Part shown: positions 9,961 through 19,790 of the stretch, one piece after another
How the letters are laid out: each line of letters begins with the position of its first letter
Position numbering within the stretch: the first letter of the stretch is position 1
From: Dermacentor variabilis
Taxonomy: Eukaryota > Arthropoda > Arachnida > Ixodida > Ixodidae
DNA length: 64,000 nt
Direction: 5' to 3'
NCBI RefSeq assembly: GCF_050947875.1
Contig: NC_134570.1
Span: 207,038,250-207,102,249, forward strand
Made by a program: the position numbers and the translations under genes
Notes under the pieces: generated by a model
Database searches by the model: none
Seen by the model: only the letters and a program-made list of their open reading frames with translations
Told to the model about the DNA's origin: nothing

Positions 9961-12813
9961 ATGGCCTCTTTCCTGGAACCTAATCAAGTTAACTCTTTCA
10001 TAAGTGGATTTCATTCCGTCATTCATTTGAATGCTAGAAGCCTTCGCAAACACTTTGAGGAGATTAATCATTTCCTTTTTTCATCTTCTAGCTCATTCTC
10101 ATTAATTGCCTTGACTGAAACTTGGTTGTCAGACGTTGACAAAAATCTTTATTGCTTCCTTAACTACAATTCAGAATATTGTAACAGATTAAATAGCAGT
10201 CATGGTGGTGCGGCAATATATATCTCTCCTGATCTTACTTATCGCAGACGACATGATCTACATTTACCCATCACTAATTGTGAATCTGTCTGGATTGAAA
10301 TAGTTAATTGTTCTCCCTCTAATGATAACAGAAATTTCATATTTGGATGCATTTATCGTTCGCCTTCATCGTCAGTCGACGACTTTTTTTATAATCTTGA
10401 TCATACTTTACATACCCTTTCACTAGAAAATAAAAATGTCATTATAATGGGTGATATCAACATTAACCCACTCAATGACACATCACCAACAGTTATTTCT
10501 TACACCAGTCTACTACAAAGCTACGGATATGAATGCTTAATTGATGTTCCTACACGACAGGTTCCTAGTGGCACAGGGACGCTAATTGATCATGTCCTAT
10601 CTAACATAATAACTTCACCAGAGGCAAAAGTTCTTGATATGGACATAACAGATCATTACCCATTGCTTCTACGTTTTAAACATAACTCGAGTCCTTGCCC
10701 TCTTCCACACTTCAAATATGTTCTGGACAAAGAAAGCTTCATAACTGCCATTGCTAATATAGACTGGTCTGAAATAAAAACTTTTAATGATCCTCAGAAA
10801 GCATTTTCTAAATTTCTTACTGTAATTATATCACTTATTCATAAATTCACTTGTAAAAGGAAATGTAAAAAAACCATTGCATTCTCTCACAATCCATGGA
10901 TGTCTAAAAAGTTATTAGCAGCTTTGCGTAAACGCGATAACCTGTACAAAAAAACTAAAAACCAGCCTTTTAATACCAAATTAATTGCCCGATATAAAAG
11001 GTTACGTAACTCTATAAACAACCAGTTAAAAGTGGCAAAACGATTATATCTTGAACAAAAAATCTTACAAGCCGGCAATAATAGCAAATTGAAATGGAAC
11101 ATCATCAACTCTTTTCTAAACAGGAATTCTAAACCAGAGCAGCTATCAAAAATTGTATATAATAACTCAGAGTATAACTCCCCTAACCAAATAGCAAACG
11201 CCTTCAGCTCCTATTTTTTTGATAATGACACACCCTCTCCTTCACAAGTAACTCAACTTAATCGTCTCCCTCACACATTTTTTATTTTCCCCACAACGCC
11301 AGAAGAAATATATAACGTTATATGTCACCTAAAACCCACCAGTGCTGGAATAGATGAAGTTCTACCTGCTACCATTAAAATGATTGCCCACCTAATTTCT
11401 GATATCATGTCTCATATTACTAATTTGATATTCAAGACTGGTGTGTTTCCTAACGAGCTTAAGCGCGGTAAAGTCATTCCAGTTCTAAAAAAAGGTGACA
11501 GTACATTAATACATAACTACCGCCCTATTTGTATTTTACCTTTTTTCGGCAAAGTTCTAGAGAAATTAATCGCATTGCGCCTAACTAAATATCTCACTAA
11601 ATTTAATATTCTCGCTTCATGCCAATTTGGCTTTCGTAATGGATACTCCACAGATTTGGCACTCATACATCTAACTGACCAATTAAAAAAAATAATTGAC
11701 GATGGTCTATTCGCAGGTTCAGTTTTCATTGATCTAACAAAAGCATTCGACTGCTTAAACCATATTATTCTTTTTGCTAAGCTTGAGGCTATCGGCGTTC
11801 GTGGTCCTGCGCTCTCATTATTCAAAAGTTACTTATCAAACAGGGTTCAAATAGTGTCTGTGTCTAACGTCTACTCCAGAGAACAAACCACTAACATTGG
11901 CGTCCCTCAAGGATCCATCTTAGGACCACTACTGTTTTTGATTTATATCAATGACCTACCTAACTGTTTGACCTCTACTAAGTGCATTCTGTACGCTGAC
12001 GATACTACCATATTTTCCTCTGATAAACACATGTCACTTCTTATTAACAAGCTAAATACTGATCTACAAAATGTTTTAAGTTGGTGTAATGCCAACCTGT
12101 TATCTATTAATGCCACCAAGACTAAATTTGTTGTATTTTCCTCACATCAACAACAATCGGCATTCTCCCCTTTAACTTTCGGCTCACACTCCATCTCTCC
12201 CAGTCCATGCTCATCTTTTCTTGGTATTTCTCTTGACTGTAGCTTAAAATATAAAGATCACATTTCTCACATCAAAAAGAAAATAGCATACGGTATTCGC
12301 GTTCTAATTAAAACTCGTCCCTTCTTCACACATAACACATTAATCTCGCTATACCACTCATTCATTCACTCTCATATTAACTACGGCATACTATGCTGGG
12401 GTAACACTTATAACACCCATTTGGCATCTCTCCAGGTAATCCAGAATCAATCCATAAGAATAATCACAAGGAGTTCACGCTTTGCTAATGGAAAATCCCT
12501 TTTACATGAAAACAACATCCTAACCATTTCAGAACTCACCAAATATAATCTAGGAATTTTATTCTACAAATATATGACTAAGGAACTACCATCAATCTGC
12601 TTCTCACCTTGTGACCTAATAGCTCATAGTCACACTAGATTTGCACTCAATAATAATTTTCTGCTACCTAAAGTGCGAACTAACTATGGTAACCAGACTG
12701 CGGAATTTTCCGCAATATCGCTTTGGAATACTCTACCACCTATCATCAAAAATGCAAAAAATTTATACCAATTTAAAAGAGAACTAAAATCATTCATAAT
12801 AAATACTTACTGA
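9961..12813 (+). CDS. L2-a ORF2: AP endonuclease - reverse transcriptase
   Basis: 950 codons from the ATG at 9961 (MASFLEPNQV); a GTG eight codons upstream is in frame but less likely as start. Residues about 15-235 are an AP-type endonuclease: VIHLNARSL, ALTETWLSD (catalytic Glu), IIMGDININPL and TDHYPLLL (Asp-His). Residues about 440-720 are the reverse transcriptase: GIDEVLPATIK, YRPICILPFFGKVLEKLI, CQFGFRNGYST, FIDLTKAFDCLNH (motif A), GVPQGSILGPLLFLIYIND, and LYADDTTIF (motif C, residues about 678-681). The C-terminal part has SFLGISLD, INYGILCWGN and WNTLPPII. There is no RNase H and no stop. Function: nicks target DNA and copies the element RNA at the nick. The YRPI box reads YRPICIL instead of the common YRPISLL. 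Confidence 0.9.
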   Translation: MASFLEPNQVNSFISGFHSVIHLNARSLRKHFEEINHFLFSSSSSFSLIALTETWLSDVDKNLYCFLNYNSEYCNRLNSSHGGAAIYISPDLTYRRRHDLHLPITNCESVWIEIVNCSPSNDNRNFIFGCIYRSPSSSVDDFFYNLDHTLHTLSLENKNVIIMGDININPLNDTSPTVISYTSLLQSYGYECLIDVPTRQVPSGTGTLIDHVLSNIITSPEAKVLDMDITDHYPLLLRFKHNSSPCPLPHFKYVLDKESFITAIANIDWSEIKTFNDPQKAFSKFLTVIISLIHKFTCKRKCKKTIAFSHNPWMSKKLLAALRKRDNLYKKTKNQPFNTKLIARYKRLRNSINNQLKVAKRLYLEQKILQAGNNSKLKWNIINSFLNRNSKPEQLSKIVYNNSEYNSPNQIANAFSSYFFDNDTPSPSQVTQLNRLPHTFFIFPTTPEEIYNVICHLKPTSAGIDEVLPATIKMIAHLISDIMSHITNLIFKTGVFPNELKRGKVIPVLKKGDSTLIHNYRPICILPFFGKVLEKLIALRLTKYLTKFNILASCQFGFRNGYSTDLALIHLTDQLKKIIDDGLFAGSVFIDLTKAFDCLNHIILFAKLEAIGVRGPALSLFKSYLSNRVQIVSVSNVYSREQTTNIGVPQGSILGPLLFLIYINDLPNCLTSTKCILYADDTTIFSSDKHMSLLINKLNTDLQNVLSWCNANLLSINATKTKFVVFSSHQQQSAFSPLTFGSHSISPSPCSSFLGISLDCSLKYKDHISHIKKKIAYGIRVLIKTRPFFTHNTLISLYHSFIHSHINYGILCWGNTYNTHLASLQVIQNQSIRIITRSSRFANGKSLLHENNILTISELTKYNLGILFYKYMTKELPSICFSPCDLIAHSHTRFALNNNFLLPKVRTNYGNQTAEFSAISLWNTLPPIIKNAKNLYQFKRELKSFIINTY

Positions 12814-13000
12814 AACTCTTCTTGTTTTTTTTTCGTTTTGTTTTTTTAGGTGTTTTTTTTTATTCCATTTTTTTATACCGTCTTGCTGTTAACAAGTGTT
12901 CTTATTACTCATATGCTATAAACATGTTTTGATATTACTCTTCGCTCTCATCTGTACTACTGTTGCTTTAAAGATTGTATAACATCATAAGTGTCTTTAG

Positions 13001-13040
13001 AAGGAGGTCCCGATACAGTCTTTGACTATGGGACCTCCTT
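13001..13040 (+). other. 3' UTR stem-loop of L2-a
   Basis: AAGGAGGTCCC (13001-13011) pairs perfectly with GGGACCTCCTT (13030-13040) around an 18-nt loop. In eel UnaL2 and other CR1/L2-group elements a 3' stem-loop is the recognition site of the reverse transcriptase. The same role is likely here but is inferred. It is unlikely to be a transcription terminator: an AATAAA follows at about 13079. Confidence 0.75.
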
Positions 13041-13093
13041 ATGTATGCTACGCACATGCAATTATTTGTATTTTTACTAATAAATAAATAAAG

Positions 13094-13121
13094 TATGAAA
13101 TTATGAAATTATGAAATTATG
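13094..13121 (+). repeat. (ATGAAATT)n tail of L2-a
   Basis: Short tandem tail of 8-bp units following AATAAATAAATAAAG. It marks the 3' terminus, and the target duplication AAAACT follows at once. Tandem short tails of this sort replace poly(A) in CR1/L2-group elements. Confidence 0.8.
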
Positions 13122-13127
13122 AAAACT

Positions 13128-13960
13128 AAATGGAAAGGCCGGAGTGCACATACATTGACAGCCTCCGTACTTGTTCGCTATTCACGTGTACCCTGTCTTG
13201 CCCTTGGAGATTTCAAGACCTATATGTGCGCACCAGTTGTGAGTGACGTCTAGGGCGTCTTGAAGCACTCGTTTTTGATGGCAGATTTCAGGATGAACGG
13301 ACCAAGAAACTGTTGTTCGCATACATGCGGCCTTCTGCATGCTGTATCGCCGCTAGTTTCCAAACTGGTCGAAGAAGGGCGATGTTGAAAAAAATTGTGC
13401 AAACGCAGATCCTTGTCATGACACCACTATGTGAGGCGAACCGTATTGCTGCTTGCCAGCCAAGTGAATGGAGGAAGTGCAAGCGCGAAGAAAAGCCGCC
13501 ACGAATACGGAGATACCACTAGGAAATTAAAGCAAATGAGAAATCCGACAATAGCTTCCTGGTTGGCATGGTCATACGCTTTGCGAATGTCCATAGCCAG
13601 AATTGTGCGAATGCGTCGAGAGCGGCCTTCGATGAGGCACATACGAGAAGCTACGCAAGGCCATCATCAGTGCCCAGATAGATACCAGGCGTACCATACC
13701 ATATGCTCCATCAGCATACCTATTGTTAAGGCGAGCAGTGTCGGACGCATATGAGTGTTATTGTCTGAAGGCTTTCGAGGTTAAGGATACGAACCATTTC
13801 TGAATGCCTGGCTCGTGTCGCCCAAGCTTCTTTGACAGCGCCTCAGAGAGCATCAAGAACTTTGCCTTCCGTGTTTTTGTAAAGTTCCTGGGATATGCCA
13901 TCCGGTCCTGGTGCCTTGCATGACTTCGATAGGTCTATTGCTGCTGCAAATTACACCATA
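13128..13960 (-). pseudogene. I-2 reverse transcriptase, fingers and palm
   Basis: Minus-strand reading: near 13905-13800 GPDGISQELYKNTEGKVLDA, then ALRGAVKEAWATRARHSEMV. Near 13600-13560 an open stretch gives AMDIRKAYDHANQEAI, motif A with its Asp. Near 13260-13200 QDALDVTHNWCAHIGLEISKGKTGY corresponds to the block after motif C. The PQG and YxDD boxes were not found between these, so part of the palm is deleted or decayed. The frame changes several times. Confidence 0.6.
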
Positions 13961-14779
13961 CTTAAGGGAGATTGTGTACCCTTGACGTGACGTCGGCGAA
14001 TGCAGGCAGCGTGCCTGCGTCAGCTGGCAGACCGATTTGAACAATGAAAGGAGGTGGCGTCAGGTCCAAAGCAAGAAAAAAGGTGGGGGGAATGTTCCGG
14101 CAAATACTGCTGGCGTCTTACCAGATGCTAACAGGGAGCAGGCTGCTCGGACTGGTGGGCGCAGACCGCGTTCCACTGCTAGGAAAGTGCACCCTAACAG
14201 CGAAGAGGACCAGCCCATCTAGAAGCCACGTTCGAAGCGGTTTCTTGGCGCCGAGTTGCTGCAGTAAGACGTTGAGCCTCCAACCAAATGAAAATTGATG
14301 TAGGGCCACGTTATGATGCAAGTTCTGCTTGGCCGCACGATGCCGGTGGACACAGAAGTGACAAATCTGAAAAGGTTGCATGTCATCCACCCACGATGTA
14401 CGAGTAGCTTCAACTAGTGCCGCACTTAGACAATGCGACGGGTCTGGTACGAAGTTGAATGGTGTGCTTTCTGATATACACCCTGTATCGATCCCAGTCA
14501 ACCACTCGACACAGCCGGCGGAGGCGGCCAGTTGCTTCAGAAGAAGGGGAATTGGATGGTGTTCAGGACAACATTCATTTGGGCTAGATGGTGCATACTT
14601 GAATTACGAAGGATAGGGCCAACGAAGACGATCACAAGTGGGGAGAACGACACAGGACAAGCGCCATGTTCGCCACCCCAGCAGTCTGGTTCACAGGGAC
14701 ACGAGACGGGCGTCCTTCCTAGCCACCAAGATAAGTCCTGTGAATGTGCCGCCACGTGAGACTTCTCACGTCAAGGGTT

Positions 14780-15553
14780 AGGCGCAGCTGTATTAATAAG
14801 TAACGTGAACTGGGCGTCCAGAAATGTTTCCAGCCCACATGAACTACGCACATTAATAATAGCGCAACTCCATGAGGTGTGTGGGGCGTTTAAATACCCC
14901 GCTACCATAATGTGGCATCCAGGATGCTGCTGTCGGAGATGCCCCAAACTGCCGAGACAGAACAGTGCCGTACGGCCGTTTCAAGAATGGCGTTGTGCGA
15001 AACGCTGGCAACGCCCGTGCGTTGAAGACAAAATAATAGGGCCAGGACTTCTCGTCATAAAGTGAAACACCGTGAAAGACCTCACGAATGTTATAAAGTG
15101 TGGGTCGTATATAAGCTGCATCCCTTCCTGGAGGGACAGCAGGCCTGACACTCCGACGATCCTAATTGAAGTCGCAGAGAATACCACAAACCATGAAATG
15201 AGCCCAAACACACAGCTTCTCATATTTGAGACTCCTGCGCAGTTCTAGAACGTTCCCAGAGATGCCGCTACAGTTCTACTGGAAAATGCCATCCGGTGTA
15301 CTTGTATGTAGGAGCCATCAAAAATAGAGATTAGGCACTAGAACCGAGGTGAGATGCTGTAGATGGTGCGCGCGAATCCCAAAGGTTCTTGGAGTGAGAG
15401 CCCTATATCGATGCCGGATTGGCTGTAGGGGCCGAAACGGACTTCTGTGACGTTTGCGATCACCACGATCCATCACAACGGCTCTGGAGCACTATACGGC
15501 GTTCCTTGAGACAGTGGATTTCCTTTTCCAAGGTGGCCTTGTACTGTTGCCGA
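14780..15553 (-). pseudogene. I-2 endonuclease and end of ORF1
   Basis: On the minus strand 15555-15420 reads YKATLEKEIHCLKERRIV, a charged helical tail suited to the end of ORF1. About 15270 reads QWNCSGISGNVLELRRSL, the opening of an I-type endonuclease (normally QWNCRG). Near 14925-14880 HIMVAGYLNAPHTSW is the GDFNAPHxxWG box, with Asp changed to Tyr. 14501-14118 contains a 127-codon open stretch in another frame without recognisable domains. Too degraded to be active. Confidence 0.6.
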
Positions 15554-17150
15554 CAAATTTCATCTGCGCCACGTAACTGAGGATGACATCATACAGGCTA
15601 TCAACAAGTTACCGGGCAAGAAGGCGGCTAGCGATGACGCCATGCTTCCGAAAATTCTAAAGGCTAACATTGATGTTCTGTGCAGCCCGTTGTGCCACAT
15701 ATTTAACCATGCATTTTTTTCTAAGACTTATCCTAACATACTTAAATCTGCTAAAGTAATACCAGTATACAAATCCGGTGACAGCAACCTCCCCGACAGC
15801 TACAGACCAATATCTGTCCTGAGTGGCGTCAACACCACATTCGAAAAATTAACTGCGTCACAATTAAAGCACTTTCTGCGTAATCGTAACATTCTTTGCC
15901 CCCAACAGCATGGTTTCGTTGCTAACAGGTCCACTTCTACGGCTGTTAGCTTTCGAAATATATTAATTCCGCATTGCATAAAAACAATATAGTAATACCA
16001 GTACTTTGAAACATTGTGAAAGCATTTGACGCAGTTAGTCATGCCATTTTAGTCGAAAAAATGCATGGCTCTGGAATCACAGATAAAACTTGATTTCTTT
16101 TCTAGTTACCTATCGGCACGTAAGCAAAAGGTTGTCATTGATCACATTAATTCATCGTACAGCAATATTAACTGCGGGGTACCACAGGGATCAGTTATGG
16201 GCCCTATGTTGTTCTCCCTTTATTTAAATGATGTCCCACAAGCCGTGCAGAGGTCAAAGGTATTGATGTACGTGGACGACACAGCTTTGATTTTTACAGG
16301 GCACTTCCTTCCAGCTCTCCAGAACGAAGTGATGAGCGATTTGTCAAACATCTCGGTATGGTTTGCCAAGAATCACTTGACCATCAACTGTGCACAAAAA
16401 ATGCGTTGCATTTGACTCTCACAGGACACATATTGATATTGCTATTCTTCACCTATCATTATATAAACAATATACTTATTCAACAAGTCCCTTCTTTCAA
16501 ATACTTAGGGGTCATTTTTTATGAGAACTTGCACTGGCATGAGCAAGTACAGAATGTATGCGCAAAGGAAGCCTGTGGACGCTATACTCTAATAAAAACT
16601 CACCAATATTTTCCACAGGCTATACTTCGTACACTGTACTTTTCACTATATCACTGTCATATAAGTTACTGCCTGGATTCATGGGGTGTCACATACACTA
16701 GTTATCTAAAACCTCTAGAACGACTCCAAAAGGGAATGTTGAGAGTCATAAGCCACGATCAACCTATAGGTGATATTTTTCAATCGCAAAGCGTTCTTTC
16801 AGTTCCGATGTTGCGCGATTACAAGGTCGCTGTTTCAATGAATAATATAACAAATAGAAAGGCGCCTCTTGCTGTTGCTCTCTTTTCCGTTCCTATATGC
16901 AATGCGCGTCATGCTTGAAACGGTAACTTTAACCTGTCCAAATGTCGTAACGTTTATGGGGAATGATTAACAGAATTTAATAGAACTAAAGCTTGCAACA
17001 TGATTCCCCTTGAAATAAAAACTACGCGTAATTTCGGGTTACTATGTAAGTCATTTTTTTCTGTCTATGCAGACCTGTCAACTTGCGAGTCTGTGGACAC
17101 ACATGACTGAGATTTACGCTGACTATATGTTCTTATGTTCCTTAAGTGTC
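15554..17150 (+). pseudogene. L2-b: 5'-truncated CR1/L2-group reverse transcriptase
   Basis: Starts abruptly at 15554 next to the 5' end of I-2. Reading: RHVTEDDIIQAINKLPGKKAASDD, ILKSAKVIPVYKSGDSNL, YRPISVLSGVNTTFEKL, QQHGFVANRSTST, a broken motif A region near 16020, VPQGSVMGPMLFSLYLNDVP near 16180, and MYVDDTALIF (YVDD motif C) near 16270. Then VPSFKYLGVIFYENLHWHEQV near 16490-16550 and the HISYCLDSWG and LERLQKGMLRVI blocks to about 16750. At least three frame changes occur. The C-terminal end is near 17090; a hairpin or simple tail was not clearly seen before the TA tract. Confidence 0.75.
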
Positions 17151-17165
17151 AGCAGAAATCTCAGC

Positions 17166-17170
<5 letters not shown>

Positions 17171-17234
<64 letters not shown>
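17171..17234. repeat. (TA)n microsatellite next to a palindrome
   Basis: About 64 bp of pure TA, leading directly into the left arm of the 98-bp palindrome. Confidence 0.95.
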
Positions 17235-17238
<4 letters not shown>

Positions 17239-17332
17239 GCGCAGGTCAGCTAAAGCACACAAAAAATATTAGGAATATATATATATATATATTCCTAATA
17301 TTGTTTGTGTGCTTTAGCTGACCTGCGCATAT
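17235..17332. repeat. 98-bp near-perfect palindrome
   Basis: Left arm ATATGCGCAGGTCAGCTAAA... and right arm ...TTTAGCTGACCTGCGCATAT mirror each other through a short (TA) centre near 17283, with one mismatch that I can see (an A against a C in the 'cacaaa' part). It would form a hairpin about 48 bp long. It is not a tRNA or a rho-type terminator. It could be a collapsed foldback element or an inverted duplication made during repair at the TA tract. Confidence 0.9.
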
Positions 17333-17446
17333 TTGTTGTATATTGCACCGGACCGGCCACTAGCCATTTTAGGCTATCGGCCCAGATATTCTTTGTACAT
17401 ATATTTTTGATTTTCTTGAAAAATAAAGTTTCTGTTTCAGTTTCAA
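17333..17446 (+). repeat. Possible 3' end of a non-LTR element
   Basis: GC-rich 'ccggccactagccattttaggctatcggcc' is followed by an AT-rich stretch, an AATAAA and a short imperfect run of GTTTCTGTTTCAGTTTC. This is the sort of end seen in tick non-LTR elements with short tandem tails. No coding sequence is attached. Confidence 0.35.
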
Positions 17447-17865
17447 TGCTGGTGTGATGACGAATGCCGGAGCGGCGCTGAAAGGGCGAATGGACGTACA
17501 CAGAAACCCTTTTTGCGAGCGTTACACTGCGGGCGTATCACTGCGGTCGCAGTAAAACTAAAGGACCATAAAGCGCACGTTTCACGAGTTATTATTATTT
17601 GGCTGTGTCTGCCGTTTATTCACGTCTCTATCCTCATTCCGATTGCCATTACATTGTCCTAGCTCTGCCAGTGCTGCGTTTTGCTGTCTGAACCACTTGA
17701 GCGAAAGGAAAGCTTTTGAAAGAAACACGAAAATTATAACATTGTAGTTCAAAATTGGCACACGTTGCGACTTGAGACTAAACTATAGTGAAGTCCCCTA
17801 TAGTGGGAGCATATCAATAATGAGGTTATATTGGTTGTGCGTCTCCATAGAACACAGCGCCATAC
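17447..17865. other. Probable intron downstream of the receptor exon
   Basis: Follows the GT donor of the receptor exon on its minus strand. No TM6/TM7 coding sequence is seen here. Nothing else is recognised. Confidence 0.45.
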
Positions 17866-18049
17866 CTGAGATAGTGTAGAATGTGCAGATGTAGGTGGTC
17901 ACCAGCGTGGCGAGAGGCAGTAGAAACATGCAGACTAACGACAAGCTGGTGTACAGCTGCTCCTGCCACTGCGCCGAGTAGAACCCGTACGTGACACACT
18001 GGTAGAACTCCTCCGCGAACGGGCCTCGCTGGACACGGAAGATGAACAC
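17866..18049 (-). CDS. Internal exon of an AKH/corazonin/GnRH-receptor-family GPCR
   Basis: A 184-bp exon on the minus strand encodes 61 residues plus one base of the next codon. The acceptor is ...gcgcag before GTG TTC ATC (18049), with a pyrimidine-rich stretch just upstream; the donor is CTCAG|gtatgg at 17866/17865. The peptide starts VFIFRVQRGPF, continues FYQCVTYGFYSAQWQEQLYT (second extracellular loop with the conserved disulfide Cys and the QWQEQLYT entry to helix 5), and ends with a hydrophobic helix 5 (SLVCMFLLPLATLVTTYICTFYTIS) containing the class-A Pro. This loop pattern is characteristic of adipokinetic hormone, corazonin and GnRH-related receptors; which of them cannot be decided. 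No TM1-4 or TM6-7 exon was found in the window, so introns must be long. Confidence 0.8.
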
Positions 18050-19690
18050 CTGCGCATTTCAATAAGAGAAACGGCACAGCGAATCAGCCTCGCTGTGAGA
18101 GCCGGAGCTTTATGTGCATCTGCGATGAAGAGCAGCAACGCAACCTTGTGGGGACAATAACCCATCATGGGAAGCGTATATTGATCAACGACCTTAATCG
18201 CACGGTTTGTTTCATAGGCCGCAATTCTTACGAGACGTGTAGCGCTCGATGCATTGACGAGCGCTGAAGCACGATAACTTCGACACGTTGGCGGTAGGAC
18301 GTGAACAAGAGATTGCATGGTGCACGAGAATGACACCAATGCAGGAAATAAATGACTGCGGCGAACTCCCAAGAAATAGAGCGGCTACCATTCAAAAGCA
18401 GCCTTTTGCTGATCGCGACCTACGTACTGAGGGGTATTCTCTAAGTGTCCTAGTGGACATTTCCATTTCGTCTTCTGCTCAAGTTCTGATTGGCGAAGCT
18501 GGGGTCCACGTCAGAAGCAGACAGGCAATCCAGCTAATCAGCACTTCAGCAGCAGTCGAAACAGACATGTCCACCAGGTGGACACTTACAGAATACACCC
18601 CCCGTATGGCGCAAAACCGAAGGTGAAGTACACACGACAGGGCAGGCGCCCAGCATACAAGCTAACTTCATTCCTCAAGACAGATGAGCTTACACAGCGT
18701 CGACTGGACCACGAGCGCCCGTCCTGTCGATGTGTGTTTGTTGGGCTTGGTTTTCTCGAGCTATAACGACTTAAAGCAGTATGTCTGACCAATTAACTCC
18801 GACAATACCTGATTTGCTTAAGTCATCATGTTCTATTTTCTACATTATATGTATAAAATATTTGTACATTATACTTTCGTTAACCCAAAGGTTGCCCTTA
18901 CCATCAATATGATGTAAAACATTCAAAACAATGAGACCGGAATATACGTGTCCGGTTAAACCAAATAAAAGGAGGTGAAATATTGTGCAACAGGCGCCTA
19001 AATGTTAGAAGAATGACCGGTTTAAGCTTCCCTTTAATATGAAAAGCCGTTTTCACGAACCACAATGTATGCATTGCTGATCAAGACTCCAAAAAACACC
19101 AAAATTCGCAATATCAGGTGCCTTAAAATCCACTAAAAGGGCCACTAAATGGAGAGAACACTCAGAATCGCGTTCAAAATGTGTTTTACTGCACCTGCCC
19201 AAAACACGGTCTAGAAAAAGGCGAATTGAGTAGAAATGTGCTTCTTTTCGTCCATAATGGGATAAAGAATATAGATTATCAATGCTAATAAGTGATTTTT
19301 GTGCGACTGTGAAGTGTAGAAACGTAGTGCGAAATGGAACGAAAAGAGACGTTTGCGTTTACTGCAATCACTGGCCGGAAATCAAATTAAACTACTGGGA
19401 AGTTAATAAATTTATAGAAAAATGTTCTATTTCATCTTGGCATGTTCGTGCGTCTTTGCTGTGTATTTGTTCGCTGGCGTTGGCTTAGTTGCGTCTAGAG
19501 TCGGTGCCATTGGTGACACCGTAGACCTCCATCTGTACTGATCTTGCGATCAATGTGCTCGGCCATAGTGTTCATCATATTCATTTCTTCCGAGACCATC
19601 CCGCACATTAAGGATGACATTGGTCATCTCAGTGGACATTCTGTTGCTTAACTTAGATTTATTCATACTCAGCTGGCTGCAAACACGACC
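18050..19690. other. Probable intron or intergenic sequence
   Basis: Upstream of the receptor exon on its coding strand. No further exon, transposon domain or tandem repeat was recognised. The part from about 18940 to 19480 is AT-rich with a uniform texture suggesting an old interspersed repeat, but it cannot be classified by eye. Confidence 0.4.
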
Positions 19691-19790
19691 GCAGTCGTGG
19701 CCGAGTGTACAAGGGCGTCCGCCACGGCTGCGGTAGGTGGACTGTTCGAAACCCACCGCCGGCACCCACCGATCAAAAAAAAAAAAAAAA
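19691..19790 (+). mobile_element. tRNA-derived SINE-like repeat with poly(A)
   Basis: GCAGTCGTGGCCGAGTG gives an A box (TGGCCGAGTG) and TGTTCGAAACCC a B box, about 50 bp apart, as in a class II (Ser/Leu-like) tRNA head. It ends 'ggcacccaccgatc' plus 16-17 A. A functional tRNA is excluded because the stems and acceptor end do not close properly. The following 'gatgggtacaggcgctcc...' to about 19900 may belong to the same repeat family. Confidence 0.6.

Larger units (their letters stand above)
8437..13121 (+). mobile_element. L2-a: apparently full-length CR1/L2-group retrotransposon
   Basis: A 4685-bp element made of a 5' tandem array (two 285-bp units and a partial third), a short 5' UTR, intact ORF1 (250 codons), intact ORF2 (950 codons), and a 3' UTR with an 11-bp-stem hairpin, an AATAAA and an 8-bp-unit tail. 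AAAACT flanks it at 8431-8436 and 13122-13127, and the interrupted I-2 reading frame is restored when element plus one copy is removed in thought. Both ORFs lack stops and all catalytic motifs are present. It is therefore the only element in the window that looks potentially autonomous. The 5' end could be up to three bases earlier because ACT is shared by target and element. Confidence 0.85.
7140..15553 (-). mobile_element. I-2: decayed I-superfamily element, split by L2-a
   Basis: Minus-strand element in two blocks, 13122-15553 (5' half) and 7140-8436 (3' half), separated by L2-a. Reading the minus strand: the end of a charged ORF1 (about 15555-15420), endonuclease (about 15300-14780), reverse transcriptase (about 13960-13128, then 8436-7880), RNase H (about 7870-7500) and a zinc-knuckle remnant (about 7250-7200). 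When L2-a and one AAAACT are removed, the reverse-transcriptase frame runs through the join, which supports the nesting. Many stops and frameshifts make it old. The 3' end was not located precisely. Confidence 0.7.

Noticed and set aside
14118..14501. 127-codon minus-strand ORF inside I-2
   Set aside because: Lies between endonuclease and reverse transcriptase of a decayed element in a shifted frame; no domain of its own.
18578..18766. Possible upstream exon of the receptor
   Set aside because: The frame on the plus strand is on the wrong strand, and minus-strand translations show no transmembrane helix pattern fitting TM1-4.
19691..19770. Functional tRNA gene
   Set aside because: A and B boxes are present, but the acceptor and anticodon stems do not close and a poly(A) follows; SINE-like.
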